Notes: a model not told the origin generated them from the sequence alone. 64,000 bases of DNA from Panacibacter ginsenosidivorans (GCF_007971225.1 NZ_CP042435.1:3475501-3539500); one strand, 5' to 3'; counted from the stretch's first letter, positions 44,969-54,760 are shown. A program made the numbers and translations.

Positions 44969-45686
44969 CATCGAATGGACCGAAATGACTTGGAACCCAA
45001 CCACAGGTTGTGATAAATTATCTGCTGGTTGTAAATTTTGTTATGCAGAAGTGATGTCGAAAAGATTGCAGGCAATGGGAATCGACAAATATAAAGATGG
45101 CTTTGAATTAAGATTGCATGAGGATGCCTTGTTGATTCCTTATTCATGGAAATCTCCGAAAGTCGTTTTTGTTAATTCCATGAGCGATATGTTTCACAAA
45201 GATGTTCCGCTTTCTTTTATTCAAAAAGTTTTTAAAACAATGAATGAAAATCCGCAGCATACTTTCCAGGTACTTACCAAACGTGCAGATATTCTATTGA
45301 AACATGACAAACATCTTAACTGGTCGCATAATATTTGGATGGGCGTTTCTGTAGAAAATGATAAAGTAGTTAACCGGATTGATTACTTAAGACAAACACA
45401 TGCAAGAGTAAAATTCCTTTCATGCGAGCCATTGATTGGTCCATTGCCAAATATGAATCTTCAGCATATTGATTGGGTTATTGTTGGTGGCGAAAGTGGA
45501 AGAAAACCTAGACCAATGAATGTTGATTGGGTTTTGGATATTCAACACCAATGTGAAAAAAGTGAAGTCGCATTCTTCTTTAAACAATGGGGCGGGACAA
45601 ACAAAAAGAAAACTGGTAGAATACTTAACGGAAAAACTTATGACGAGATGCCGGCTCTTGAAAATTTAGAAGAAGTCGAATTTTGA
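44955..45686 (+). CDS. phage Gp37/Gp68-type three-Cys-motif protein (DUF5131)
   Basis: This is a 243-residue protein. Cys19-x6-Cys26-x2-Cys29 (TGCDKLSAGCKFCYAE) is the three-Cys motif that names its partner TcmP and resembles a radical SAM cluster site. Further family parts are VFVNSMSDMFHKDVP, FQVLTKRAD, WMGVSVEN and FLSCEPLIGPL. The reaction is unknown; nucleic-acid modification is often suggested. It overlaps the frameshifted tcmP by 14 bases and is followed 18 bases later by a 2H phosphoesterase gene, so the three form an operon. The phage name reflects where the family was first found; there are no other phage genes here. Confidence 0.86.
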   Translation: MAQSSIEWTEMTWNPTTGCDKLSAGCKFCYAEVMSKRLQAMGIDKYKDGFELRLHEDALLIPYSWKSPKVVFVNSMSDMFHKDVPLSFIQKVFKTMNENPQHTFQVLTKRADILLKHDKHLNWSHNIWMGVSVENDKVVNRIDYLRQTHARVKFLSCEPLIGPLPNMNLQHIDWVIVGGESGRKPRPMNVDWVLDIQHQCEKSEVAFFFKQWGGTNKKKTGRILNGKTYDEMPALENLEEVEF

Positions 45687-45704
45687 TATCTGAATTTTAG
45701 AGTC

Positions 45705-46298
45705 ATGCCTAAAGAAAATCTTTATTTCATTGCTCTTATACCTAAAAGAGAACTACTTGAAAAGATCAATGCATTTAAACAGGACTTTGCAAACAGGTTT
45801 AACAGTAGCAAAGCTTTAAAAGTATACCCGCATATAACATTGAAAGCTCCTTTCAAATGTGTTGAAAACGCACATAAAGAATTATTGAAATGGTTTAGCG
45901 AGTTGCATATAAAACAAAAGGCCTTTGCTATTCAGTTAAAAAACTTCGGTGCATTTCTTAATAGTAAGAATCCGGTTGTCTATATAAATCCAATGCAGTC
46001 AAAAGAATTGCAGTTTATGCAAAAAGAAATTATTGCAAGCTTCAGCAGTTTATTTCCGGGAGATATTCATCCTGTTGATGTAGACTTCAAACCGCATGTT
46101 ACTATTGCATACAGAGATCTTGAGCCTGCAATGTTTGAAAAAGCATGGGAAGAATACAAGCACAAATCTTTCAACGAGGACTTTGAAGTAGATGCTTTTT
46201 ATTTACTGCAACATGATACTGATAAATGGAACATTATTGCAACTTATAGTTTGTCCAGCAATAATACAGAAACACTTAAGCATACAAATCAGGCTTGA
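45705..46298 (+). CDS. 2'-5' RNA ligase family 2H phosphoesterase
   Basis: This is a 197-residue protein with both 2H motifs intact: YPHITLKAPF (His43) and KPHVTIAYRDL (His131). It is more like typical LigT proteins than the other two 2H genes of the window. It is last in the tcmP/DUF5131 operon, so it may act on a product or intermediate of that pair. Its 3' end overlaps the convergent nitrilase-family gene by 23 bases. Confidence 0.87.
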   Translation: MPKENLYFIALIPKRELLEKINAFKQDFANRFNSSKALKVYPHITLKAPFKCVENAHKELLKWFSELHIKQKAFAIQLKNFGAFLNSKNPVVYINPMQSKELQFMQKEIIASFSSLFPGDIHPVDVDFKPHVTIAYRDLEPAMFEKAWEEYKHKSFNEDFEVDAFYLLQHDTDKWNIIATYSLSSNNTETLKHTNQA

Positions 46299-47064
46299 AT
46301 CTTTTTGCCAACAGACCTGTTGCAAAAGATGGATCAATATCTACGACTATAATGCCCGACTTTCCATATTCCTGGTGTGCAATACATTTTCCATCCGGCG
46401 CTATTAATGATGTTGCAGATTCCTGGAATGTGGTTGCATAGTTTACGCTGGCGAAGTAAATTGTATTTTCCATGGCACGGATCATCATAGCTTTTTCGTA
46501 GTAAGGATTATTCATATTACCCCATTCTGTCAGTTGTGGTCCGCTTATATTACTTCCGGTAAAATGGGGATGAAATACTATCGCTGCTCCATGTCTTGCT
46601 GCCCATCTTACCGATTCAGGATAACGAAAACCTTCATGGCAAATAGTGATTCCAAACTTTATTCCGTTTACTTCGAAGAGTTGGCGTTTTGTTCCCGCAT
46701 CCCAAATACCATCTTCTGTAGGATCGAGTTGATTCTTTGATTGATAACCTAATACTCCTCCTTTCGCTGAGATAACAAATGCTACATTCAAAAATTTATC
46801 TGCTTCGTACCAATCCATTGGCAATATAATAGTGATTGAATTCTTTGCTGCAACTGCACATGCTTTTTGTAAAGCATTTTGCAGATCATCAGCCGTTGCT
46901 TTTTCTACTTTATTTTCTGTTGTTGGATAACCGGGAATAAATGATTCAGGAAAACAAACTATTACTGCTTCTTGTTCTGCTGCTTCTTTTACGAGTATTT
47001 CCAATTGTGTTAGACCTTCAGTGATTGTTTTGGTTAATGCAGGTGATGCCAATGCAATTTTCAT
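46276..47064 (-). CDS. carbon-nitrogen hydrolase (nitrilase superfamily)
   Basis: This is a 262-residue cytosolic enzyme with the full catalytic triad: Glu40 (CFPESF), Lys110 (YQSKNQL) and Cys142 (ITICHEGFRYPE). The family cleaves non-peptide C-N bonds in nitriles, amides or carbamoyl compounds. The sequence FRYPESVRWAARHGA is typical of the bacterial branch; the substrate is not known. The gene is convergent with, and overlaps, the 2H phosphoesterase gene. Confidence 0.88.
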   Translation of the reverse strand: MKIALASPALTKTITEGLTQLEILVKEAAEQEAVIVCFPESFIPGYPTTENKVEKATADDLQNALQKACAVAAKNSITIILPMDWYEADKFLNVAFVISAKGGVLGYQSKNQLDPTEDGIWDAGTKRQLFEVNGIKFGITICHEGFRYPESVRWAARHGAAIVFHPHFTGSNISGPQLTEWGNMNNPYYEKAMMIRAMENTIYFASVNYATTFQESATSLIAPDGKCIAHQEYGKSGIIVVDIDPSFATGLLAKRFKPDLYA

Positions 47065-47358
47065 AGTATCATTTTAATGTATCTAAGTTAACTGAATCTT
47101 TAATTTTTATTTTAATTTATTAAAGCTTTTACCCGTAACTATTTTAGAAAAGGCGTTTGCATTTTCATAACATATTTATTATAAAAGTTTCTCCTCACGC
47201 TGATTTTCCTTCTTTCGCAGCAGTGTTTTAAGTGTTTGTCTCATTAGCAAACATTATCACTGTGCAGTAATATACTTTTGTTCTGCAATTGAAAGTAAAC
47301 CAATAACAGCAAAGCTTTCAGCAAAACAAATAATCAATAAGAAATAAAAAAAATTAAA

Positions 47359-47745
47359 ATGGAAAAGCAAATTTTAGCAATTGCACTTATAATAATTGTT
47401 CTGTTATCTGCATCTGCCACTTATGCAAATGATAAAAATACAGCAGACAAAAGTTACACTGTGCATTCATTAATAGACGGCTATAAAGTAGTGTCTGCTT
47501 ATGACAAAAAAGGAAAAATTATTTATTCCATTCAATATTATCCGGTGGAAAGTCTTGCAAAAAATATTATGGATGTGGTAAGCCGTAGTTTTGCGAATTA
47601 TTATTTTTCAGGAATGGAAAAAATAAGCCAGCCTGGCCAGGACGAAGTGTTTGTAGTTCATATTGAAAATGCAAACTCAATGAAAACAGTACTTGTTCAT
47701 AATAACGAAGCAGAACTGATGAATGATTTTTCTAAAACTAATTAG
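47359..47745 (+). CDS. hypothetical exported protein
   Basis: This is a 128-residue protein with a Sec signal peptide of about 23 residues (ending ATYAN). The mature part is a small alpha/beta domain (VVSAYDKKGKIIYSIQYY, DEVFVVHIENANSMKTVLV) that may resemble BLIP- or PepSY-like folds; I do not assign a family. It stands alone after an AT-rich gap of 294 bases. Confidence 0.65.
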   Translation: MEKQILAIALIIIVLLSASATYANDKNTADKSYTVHSLIDGYKVVSAYDKKGKIIYSIQYYPVESLAKNIMDVVSRSFANYYFSGMEKISQPGQDEVFVVHIENANSMKTVLVHNNEAELMNDFSKTN

Positions 47746-47826
47746 TTCAATTTTTTTATGTGACCAGGTTTACCTGTAATACTACATTTTAAATAGTTTG
47801 AATAATTGCCGGGTAATTAATAAGAG

Positions 47827-47888
47827 GTACAAGTGTGCGACGCAACAAAGCTTCATAGCAGCACATTAGCTTTGTGCATAAAATAAAA
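47827..47888 (+). repeat. IR60 repeat, type A
   Basis: Plus copy GTACAAGTGTGCGACGCAAC, AAAGCTTCATAG, then TTTGTGCATAAAATAAAA. Confidence 0.83.
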
Positions 47889-47913
47889 GAGACAACTTTA
47901 TGTTGCCTCTTTT
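47885..47913 (-). terminator. terminator of the ELWxxDGT protein gene
   Basis: AAAAGAGACAAC pairs with GTTGCCTCTTTT (one mismatch) across a TTTAT loop, 21 bases beyond the minus-strand stop; T-rich sequence follows on the minus strand. Confidence 0.72.
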
Positions 47914-47933
47914 CCTTCACCCGCATTCACCTA

Positions 47934-49994
47934 TCAAAATTTTATGATCTTGTTTGTTTGTGCGCCATCATTAGTTTTTACCTGCAGGTAGTAAATGCCG
48001 CTTTTGTATGCCGCCATATTTATAGAAGCTTTGTAACCCTGCTGTATATTATTCAGTTGCTGCGTCAGGAGAACTTTTCCCTGCTGGTCTGTTATAATAA
48101 TACTAACATGTGTCAACGCATTGGGAAATGAAATGGTCAATATATTTTTTACGGGATTAGGATAAACACTATAGTCGACAGCATTGTTTTTGATCGTAAC
48201 AATTTCAATTTTTGAATAGGTGAATTTGTTATCCTTATCATTCATCTGCAATCGGTAGTAAATTTTAGTGTAGCCTGTGCCCAATGCTCCGGCATCGATG
48301 AATTTGTAATCTCTTTTTTGTGTGCTGTTGCCTGCTGCTGTTACTGAGCCGATGCTTTGGAAATTGTATCCATCAAAACTGCGCTGAATAGTAAAATCTT
48401 TTGTGTTAACCTCAGTTGAAGTGCTCCATTCCAGTTGCGCTGCTTTACCATTTAATACTGCTGTAAAATCAAGCAGTGTTAGCGGCAGGATTGTTTCATC
48501 AACCTGGTAAAGATCAATATCACCATTTGTATTATCGCCATCATTGGCAGTGAAGATAAGTTTGTTGTTCAGCGTCATAATGAAGTTTGGATTTGAACTT
48601 TCTGAACCTGTATTAATATCTTTTATCATGCTTGCGTCTGTACCATCTGATTTAAAAAGTTCTGTGCCGTTAGTACCGTCATCTGCTGCAAAGTATAATC
48701 CTTTTGATGTATAATAATAAGCAGGAAAATCAAATGCAGCGCCGGTTCCCGGGTTAACATCTTTTACCATCTTAGTGCCGCCATCGGTACCATCACTGAT
48801 CCAGAGCTCATTGCCATTGGTTCCGTTATCAGCCATCATAAATATTTTTCCGTTGTATAAATTGTTATGTACCTGGTGGTAGTCTGTAATGCCTGTTATG
48901 TTTGGAAAAACAAAAGCGTTGGAAGATTTTTTACCTGGCTGTATGTCTTTGAATAATGTGGTGCCTGTAGCCGTTCCATCTGAATTCCATAGCTCAGTGC
49001 CATTGGTGCTGTTAAGTGCGGTGAAATAAAATTTATCCTGCATGTAAATGGCAAATGCAACCTGTGCATAACCACCTGTAAAATCTTTTACAACCGTAGT
49101 GCCTGCATCTGTGCCGTCTGTTACATATAGTTTGTACTGAATAAAATTTTCAACAGTAGTAAAATATATTTTGTTTTTAAAGAGAATAAATTGTGTGGGA
49201 GAAGAAGGCCCGGCACCTGCCACAATATCTTTTACCATTTTAGTTCCATTGGCACTGCCATCGGTTACCCAAACTTCTTTACCGTTAATACCATTATCTG
49301 CAGCGAATATGGCTAATGTTCCAAAAGCGGTGAACTCCGTGCAATCCGAAGAGCCACTGCCATTATTAATATCTTTTACTAAAACTGTTCCTGCTGCTGT
49401 GCCGTTTGTTTTCCATAGCTCTGTACCATGCGCATCATCATTGGCAGTAAAGTATAAAATATTATTGTTTATAAAGAAGTTGGCATAATTATCAAGACTG
49501 CTGTTAATACCCGGGTTAATATCTTTTACAAGTATTGTTCCTGCAGCGGTACCATCAGATCTCCAAAGCTCCGTTCCTTCTGCGGCAGTAGATGCGAAGA
49601 AATAAATAGTGTTATTGAATACATATAACTCTGCGGGTGATGAACTATAAAAACCTGCCACAATATCTTTTACTATTGTTGTTCCTGCGGCAGTACCATC
49701 TGTTACCCATAATTCAACCCCATCAGCAGCATTGGTGCCAGAGAAGTATAATTTATTATTTAGAATAGCAAAGCCAGATTCTGTATTCACTCTTACATTA
49801 TGTGCATATAAACTTGTACCTGCAGCAGTACCATCCGTTTTCCATAAAGAATCATTGTTGTCGATGAGAATACCTGTACTACCTAATGCAAAACCTGTTT
49901 GTATGTTATTATTGTTGGCAAGTTTTGTAACCTGTGCATTAACAACAGTAGTAAATACCAGCACAAATAAAAAAAAGTGTAGCGTGTGTTTCAT
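47934..49994 (-). CDS. ELWxxDGT repeat protein with T9SS type A sorting domain
   Basis: This is a 686-residue secreted protein. A Sec signal peptide ends at VVNAQ. It then has nine ELWxxDGT-type repeats spaced about 45-65 residues apart (for example ELWVTDGTAAGTT, ELWRSDGTAAGTI, and degenerate ELFKSDGTDAS), a beta-rich region with DFTIQRSFDGYNF, and a C-terminal type A sorting domain (YPNPVKNILTI, ending QTNKIIKF). It should be exported by the type IX system. The repeat function is unknown. Confidence 0.9.
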   Translation of the reverse strand: MKHTLHFFLFVLVFTTVVNAQVTKLANNNNIQTGFALGSTGILIDNNDSLWKTDGTAAGTSLYAHNVRVNTESGFAILNNKLYFSGTNAADGVELWVTDGTAAGTTIVKDIVAGFYSSSPAELYVFNNTIYFFASTAAEGTELWRSDGTAAGTILVKDINPGINSSLDNYANFFINNNILYFTANDDAHGTELWKTNGTAAGTVLVKDINNGSGSSDCTEFTAFGTLAIFAADNGINGKEVWVTDGSANGTKMVKDIVAGAGPSSPTQFILFKNKIYFTTVENFIQYKLYVTDGTDAGTTVVKDFTGGYAQVAFAIYMQDKFYFTALNSTNGTELWNSDGTATGTTLFKDIQPGKKSSNAFVFPNITGITDYHQVHNNLYNGKIFMMADNGTNGNELWISDGTDGGTKMVKDVNPGTGAAFDFPAYYYTSKGLYFAADDGTNGTELFKSDGTDASMIKDINTGSESSNPNFIMTLNNKLIFTANDGDNTNGDIDLYQVDETILPLTLLDFTAVLNGKAAQLEWSTSTEVNTKDFTIQRSFDGYNFQSIGSVTAAGNSTQKRDYKFIDAGALGTGYTKIYYRLQMNDKDNKFTYSKIEIVTIKNNAVDYSVYPNPVKNILTISFPNALTHVSIIITDQQGKVLLTQQLNNIQQGYKASINMAAYKSGIYYLQVKTNDGAQTNKIIKF

Positions 49995-50143
49995 ATATTC
50001 AGATTAGCTATAAAAATGATAACGCAAATCAAAATCTATGTAACACTTTTATCAAGCAATACGTGTATGTATTGCGGCATTGAAAGCATGAATTGATATT
50101 TCAATAGGATATTAACGGTGTAAAATAATGTGCGTTCGAAAAT

Positions 50144-50205
50144 TTTTTATGATACCAACTGTGGAATTTTATAGCATCGTCCCTTGCGTCGCAATCACTT
50201 CATCA
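50144..50205 (-). repeat. IR60 repeat, type A, variant end
   Basis: Minus copy: TTTTTTATGATACCAACTG, AGCATCGTCC, TTGCGTCGCAATCACTTC; the terminal GTAC has been lost. Confidence 0.78.
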
Positions 50206-50532
50206 GTATATCTTTTGTTGGCTAAATAGCAGGTAATTATAAAACATTGCAGCAGATTGAGGCAAAAGCATTTTATCTTTTTTACCTGGTAATTCAATAC
50301 AAGTATATTTCAGATGGAAGTTATATGGCGAAGATCATGTAAAAAGATGATTTTGGTTAGTTTCTTTTGCGTGGAAGGCTGGTAACTTGCTTCCTGGAAA
50401 AATGATAATATTCCTGAATTATTTTAAATAGCTGGTAGTTGTTCCTTTAGCCGTATCGGGTTGGTAAAACAATCTACGTACGGCTTTTTTATTGGATGTT
50501 ATATTTCGCATTGCTGCAAATAGCTTTAGCAG
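50206..50532. other. middle of a 658-base gene-free region
   Basis: The gap 49995-50652 between two minus-strand genes holds the IR60 copies at 50144 and 50533, and the terminator at 50601. The stretch between the two copies has no convincing frame, hairpin or promoter. Confidence 0.6.
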
Positions 50533-50592
50533 TTGAAGAGTGCGACGCAACGAAAGCTTAATAGTAGTAGTGTTGTTTGGTAACAAAAAATG
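50533..50592 (+). repeat. IR60 repeat, type A
   Basis: Plus copy AAGAGTGCGACGCAACGAAAG, CTTAATAG, then GGTAACAAAAAA; the leading GTAC is lost. Confidence 0.78.
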
Positions 50593-50600
50593 TAGATGCA

Positions 50601-50638
50601 AATAAAAGCTGCTGCAATACCTGCAACAGCTTTTATTT
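50601..50638 (-). terminator. terminator of the M14 peptidase gene
   Basis: AATAAAAGCTG and CTGCA pair with TGCA and CAGCTTTTATT around ATACC; one base is unpaired. It ends 15 bases past the minus-strand stop. Confidence 0.78.
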
Positions 50639-50652
50639 CTTGATATTTGTAT

Positions 50653-53148
50653 TTATTGACCTACCAGAAAAACAGCATTGCTGAAAAGCATTTTTCCGTT
50701 TTCCCAAAAGAGCCGAAACAACACATCATCTGTAATAATTACAACGCTGCCCTTGCCAGATTCCACAGCACCAAAAAGAAGGCCATCCTGTATCTGTGGT
50801 TTTATTTTACTGCCTGCAAAACCAGAAGTGTAGCCTGCTTTTTTTAGAACGCCTACATTCCAGCCGTCTTTTAAAAATTCAAACAGGCGGTCGTCCTGTT
50901 TTAACGTGTAATAAAAATCAGGGTAGCCAAAAGCAAGTGGATGTGTATTATCTAACTCCACTTTATAGATGGCGCCGGAAATACTTTGTGGCAAAACGTC
51001 CCGTTCTCTGTCTGCGTACTTTTTCAGGTCAGCGTATTCATCTTTGTTCCTGGCACTATCATCATCATTGCTTTTTAATTTGAACCCGAGATCCATACCT
51101 GCAATAAAAGCAGCGCCTTTTTCTAAAGCGATTACCTTGCCTCCGTTTTTTATAAACGCTTTTATCTTATCCTGTGCTTCTTTGTTGTTCAAAGAATTAT
51201 AAGATCCATTCGGCATGATCAATATATCAAAGTCGCTCAAGGTATTGCCAATATTCTCTGCGTTTAATTGTGTTACCGGATAGTTCAAAGTGTTATCGAA
51301 AAAACTCCACACTTCCCCGGCTGCATCGCTGTACACATCACGGCCTGTAAGCAATGCCACTTTAGGCGCCGTAATAAAATGTATATAGGAAGAACCAAAG
51401 TCTGCACCTTTATCTACAAATCCGCTTTCAACTTCATCGGCCTGCACATTAAATTGTTTACAGGCATCATTGGTAAGCTGCTCCCAGTTTTGAATATTGT
51501 TGCCTTTTAAAACGATCAAAGTTCCCTGTGCATAATTTTTACCATTATAAGTAAAAGGTTTTTCTGAATAACGAACCTTTACACCCTGCTGTAATAAATT
51601 TGATAGTAGCTTAACTGCATTCATCGAAGTATAGGGAATGAGTAAGCCATAATCGGCTGCAACGTTCGTAATAGCCGCCGCTGTTTTGAAAGGGCCAACA
51701 TCTAATTTTTCTTTTAAAGCATAAGCTTTTATGCCATAACTGTAAGGTACTGCCCACGCTGTAATATCATAAGTGGCCGAATCGCTGATGAAACTTTTTG
51801 GTTCGAATAAAACCTTTACCATCCTGCTTTTGGGTTGGTAAGCTGATATCGCCAGCTGGTAGCCTTCTTCGCTGTAAGCTTCTTCTTTACCTGTAAAATA
51901 ATTGTATCCGCGAAATGCAGTGTTGCTTACATTTCCATATTCAATGCCGTTTGCATCAAGCAGTTTAGCTACAGCCTGTATTTTGTTAGGATCTTTTGCA
52001 GTAAGCACATAGGTTTTATAATCGCTGCCAATGGCATTCCTGTTATCATCAAAATATTTTTTGAATTCAGTTACAAGCCTTGCCGCATTTTTTGCGCTGA
52101 TCTCTATAGTAGACATACTTGTTGTGTAGTGATGCGTGGCACGGTCAACAAGTGTAAGCGTATCACCGTCATTTGTTCTTACACCAAGCCCTGCACCAAT
52201 ACCGCCTTGCTCATACGTCATACCAATACTGCCATTGTAAGTAGGATAAGTATCTCCGTAAGATGGATACAGCAGATCAAATACTTCTTTAGTAAAATAC
52301 AGCCAGCCATTGGTATCAAAATATTTTGCATTGTTCTTACCGATCTGTGTTTGAAAATCACGCTGCCATTTGGTAATTACTTCGTGGTATGGTTCTGCCG
52401 CAGGTGCAAAATAGTAAGGTGCGTTATAACCTTGTTCATGATAATCAACATGCACTTCCGGTAACCACTCATTATATTTTTTTAAGCGTTGCTGCGTTTC
52501 TATCTGTGTTTGCCAGGCCCAGTCGCGGTTGAGATCAAAGTTGTAATGATTGGTTCTGCCCTGTGGCCATGGTTCCTGATGCTCTCTTGCCGATGGATTG
52601 GGATTATAAGTTGCTCCTGCAGCATTATTATACCAGTTTACATAGCGGTCGCGGCCATCGGGGTTAATGCATGGATCAATAATGACCACTACATTTTTCA
52701 GCCACTCTTTTGTTTCTTTATTGTTTGGATCAACCAGGGCATACAATACTTTCATCGCTGCTTCGGAAGATGCAGGCTCATTACCATGCACATTATAACT
52801 AAGCCATACAATGGCAGGTGCACCATCCGTTACCGGCGCCATTTTATCTTTGTTTACACCGGCCATGCGTAAATTATTCAAACGTATTGCATCCAGTTTT
52901 TGAAGATTTTCCGGCAATGCTATATATGCAAGCATAAGATCGCGGCCCTCATATGTTTCGCCATATTTTTCAACTTTCACCATATCTGGTTTGGCAGCGG
53001 CAACGGCTTTAAAATAATCCACTATCTTAAAGTGCTTTGTAAACTCAGTGCCTACTTTATAGCCAAGAAACTGGTCGGGAGATTGCAGCGTTTGTGCATG
53101 AGCTATACAAACCTGCAGCAGCAATATTGCAAAGAAAATTTTTCTCAT
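50653..53148 (-). CDS. M14 family zinc carboxypeptidase, exported
   Basis: This is an 831-residue protein with a Sec signal peptide (ends HAQ). Residues about 35-380 are an M14 domain: the zinc ligands HGNEPASSE near 120, and the later His in VDYHEQGYNAPYYF; DPCINPDGRDRY is also typical, and STIEIS may carry the catalytic Glu. The remaining half is an extra domain found in this Bacteroidota branch, with a glutamine amidotransferase-like segment FDILIMPNGSYNSL. It probably cleaves peptides in the periplasm or outside the cell. A terminator follows it on the minus strand. Confidence 0.87.
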   Translation of the reverse strand: MRKIFFAILLLQVCIAHAQTLQSPDQFLGYKVGTEFTKHFKIVDYFKAVAAAKPDMVKVEKYGETYEGRDLMLAYIALPENLQKLDAIRLNNLRMAGVNKDKMAPVTDGAPAIVWLSYNVHGNEPASSEAAMKVLYALVDPNNKETKEWLKNVVVIIDPCINPDGRDRYVNWYNNAAGATYNPNPSAREHQEPWPQGRTNHYNFDLNRDWAWQTQIETQQRLKKYNEWLPEVHVDYHEQGYNAPYYFAPAAEPYHEVITKWQRDFQTQIGKNNAKYFDTNGWLYFTKEVFDLLYPSYGDTYPTYNGSIGMTYEQGGIGAGLGVRTNDGDTLTLVDRATHHYTTSMSTIEISAKNAARLVTEFKKYFDDNRNAIGSDYKTYVLTAKDPNKIQAVAKLLDANGIEYGNVSNTAFRGYNYFTGKEEAYSEEGYQLAISAYQPKSRMVKVLFEPKSFISDSATYDITAWAVPYSYGIKAYALKEKLDVGPFKTAAAITNVAADYGLLIPYTSMNAVKLLSNLLQQGVKVRYSEKPFTYNGKNYAQGTLIVLKGNNIQNWEQLTNDACKQFNVQADEVESGFVDKGADFGSSYIHFITAPKVALLTGRDVYSDAAGEVWSFFDNTLNYPVTQLNAENIGNTLSDFDILIMPNGSYNSLNNKEAQDKIKAFIKNGGKVIALEKGAAFIAGMDLGFKLKSNDDDSARNKDEYADLKKYADRERDVLPQSISGAIYKVELDNTHPLAFGYPDFYYTLKQDDRLFEFLKDGWNVGVLKKAGYTSGFAGSKIKPQIQDGLLFGAVESGKGSVVIITDDVLFRLFWENGKMLFSNAVFLVGQ

Positions 53149-53221
53149 AGTTGAATATAGTAAGTGGTGAAAATATTGAAAGAAATGTTCGCTGCCAAAT
53201 GAGGTTGAAGAGTGGAAATCA

Positions 53222-53432
53222 TTTTTATGGACTTAATGATACAGGCTATAGTGTTTCATGGCATCACCTGTTGTGTCACTCACTTGTACGTTCCGAAACT
53301 TTTAGCAACTAGCTTCGGGCCATGAGCTATTGGCTTTGAGCAATACATCATAGCTCATAGCTGTTCTTAAGTACAAGAGTGCGACGCAACCACAGCATCA
53401 TAAAAGAAATGCAGCCTGGCACAAAAAGAAAA
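53222..53432. repeat. IR60 inverted pair, type B then type A, with inner inverted repeat
   Basis: A minus type B copy (53222-53289) faces a plus type A copy (53371-53432). Inside, CATGAGCTAT (53321-53330) and ATAGCTCATAG (53350-53360) form a further inverted repeat. It is the main content of the 387-base gap 53149-53535; no gene or clear promoter is visible in the rest. Confidence 0.82.
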
Positions 53433-53535
53433 GCATTTACTATAAAGCCGCTTTAACACAATAGTCAAAAACAAAAGAAACTCCTTATATTGTTTGCGAA
53501 ATCGTCAACCATATCTTAAACACTTATTTTTCGTT

Positions 53536-54729
53536 ATGCGCATTGCCAGTAACTTCTTTATTTGTAGTTATACCGCTTTATTATTTACTGCCTGCAGCAA
53601 AGGCGGCGGCAGTTCTCCTGTTGATACTTTGCCTGTTGTAACAATCAATAGCCTTTCCCAGGATCGTACACTTACTACCAGTAATTTTCATTTTACTGTA
53701 TCGCTTGATAAAGCAGCTACTTCAGATGCCATTGTACATTATGCTACTCTGCCTGCAACTGCGGAAGAAAATAAAGATTATAAACCCGTTTCAGGTAGTC
53801 TAACAATAGCAGCCGGACAAAAGCAGGCAAGCTTTGATGTAGAAGTTACAGGCGACAGTATACGCAAAGAAAACCAATTTTTTTATGTGCAGCTTAGTGA
53901 CCCTAAGAATTGTAAACTCGGTGCAGCTGCTAAAGGCTCAGGAAATATTTTAAATGAGAACGGACTTTACTTTCCTGTGGATAATACCGGTTACAGCACA
54001 CCAGATAGTTATCCGGGTTATACACTTACATGGAGTGATGAATTTAATGGCAACAGTATAAACAGCGCCGATTGGACCTTTGAGCAAGGTAACAATAACG
54101 GATGGGGCAATGCCGAACTGGAGAATTATACAAACCGCACACAGAACGCGTTTGTATCTTCTGGCAATCTTGTAATTGAAGCAAGAAAGGAGACCTACCA
54201 AACCAGTGATTATACATCTGCACGCATGATCACTAAAAACAAAAAAATATTCACGTATGGCCGCGTAGATATTCGTGCAAAATTGCCCAAAGGAAAAGGT
54301 GTATGGCCCGCATTATGGATGCTGGGCAATAATATTGATGCAGTAAACTGGCCCGCTTGCGGAGAAATAGATATTATGGAATTGCTGGGCCAGGAGCCCA
54401 ACAAAATGTATGGCACTTTACATTGGGGTGCAGATTACACAGTGCATCAATCAAAAGGCAATAACTATGTGCTCAGCAGCGGTTCTTTTGATGAACAGTT
54501 TCATGTATACAGTATGGAATGGAAACAAGACACTATAAAGCTATACGTGGATGATGTGCAATATCTCACAGTAACCAAAACAGATCTTACAGGCAGTGAT
54601 TATCCATTTAATAAGGATTTCTTTTTCATCTTTAATATAGCTGTTGGTGGCAACTGGCCCGGCAGCCCTGACAGTAATACCAGTTTCCCGCAACGCATGG
54701 TAGTGGATTATGTAAGAGTGTTCCAGTAA
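53536..54729 (+). CDS. glycoside hydrolase family 16 lipoprotein with Calx-beta-like domain
   Basis: This is a 397-residue lipoprotein (FTAC, Cys20 from the ATG at 53536). Residues about 30-140 are a Calx-beta-type domain (NFHFTVSLDKAAT, ENKDYKPVSG). Residues about 160-397 are a GH16 laminarinase-like domain with the catalytic GEIDIMELLG (ExDxxE) and flanking WPALWMLG and YGTLHWGA. It would cleave beta-1,3- or mixed-linkage glucans outside the cell. A TTG 42 bases upstream is in frame but would spoil the signal peptide. Confidence 0.9.
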   Translation: MRIASNFFICSYTALLFTACSKGGGSSPVDTLPVVTINSLSQDRTLTTSNFHFTVSLDKAATSDAIVHYATLPATAEENKDYKPVSGSLTIAAGQKQASFDVEVTGDSIRKENQFFYVQLSDPKNCKLGAAAKGSGNILNENGLYFPVDNTGYSTPDSYPGYTLTWSDEFNGNSINSADWTFEQGNNNGWGNAELENYTNRTQNAFVSSGNLVIEARKETYQTSDYTSARMITKNKKIFTYGRVDIRAKLPKGKGVWPALWMLGNNIDAVNWPACGEIDIMELLGQEPNKMYGTLHWGADYTVHQSKGNNYVLSSGSFDEQFHVYSMEWKQDTIKLYVDDVQYLTVTKTDLTGSDYPFNKDFFFIFNIAVGGNWPGSPDSNTSFPQRMVVDYVRVFQ

Positions 54730-54760
54730 TTTTTTTGCACGAATTGCTTATTGCAATTTT

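Noticed and set aside
44955-45686. Prophage, suggested by the Gp37/Gp68 family name
   Set aside because: No capsid, tail, integrase or lysis genes lie nearby. The family is widespread in chromosomes with TcmP.
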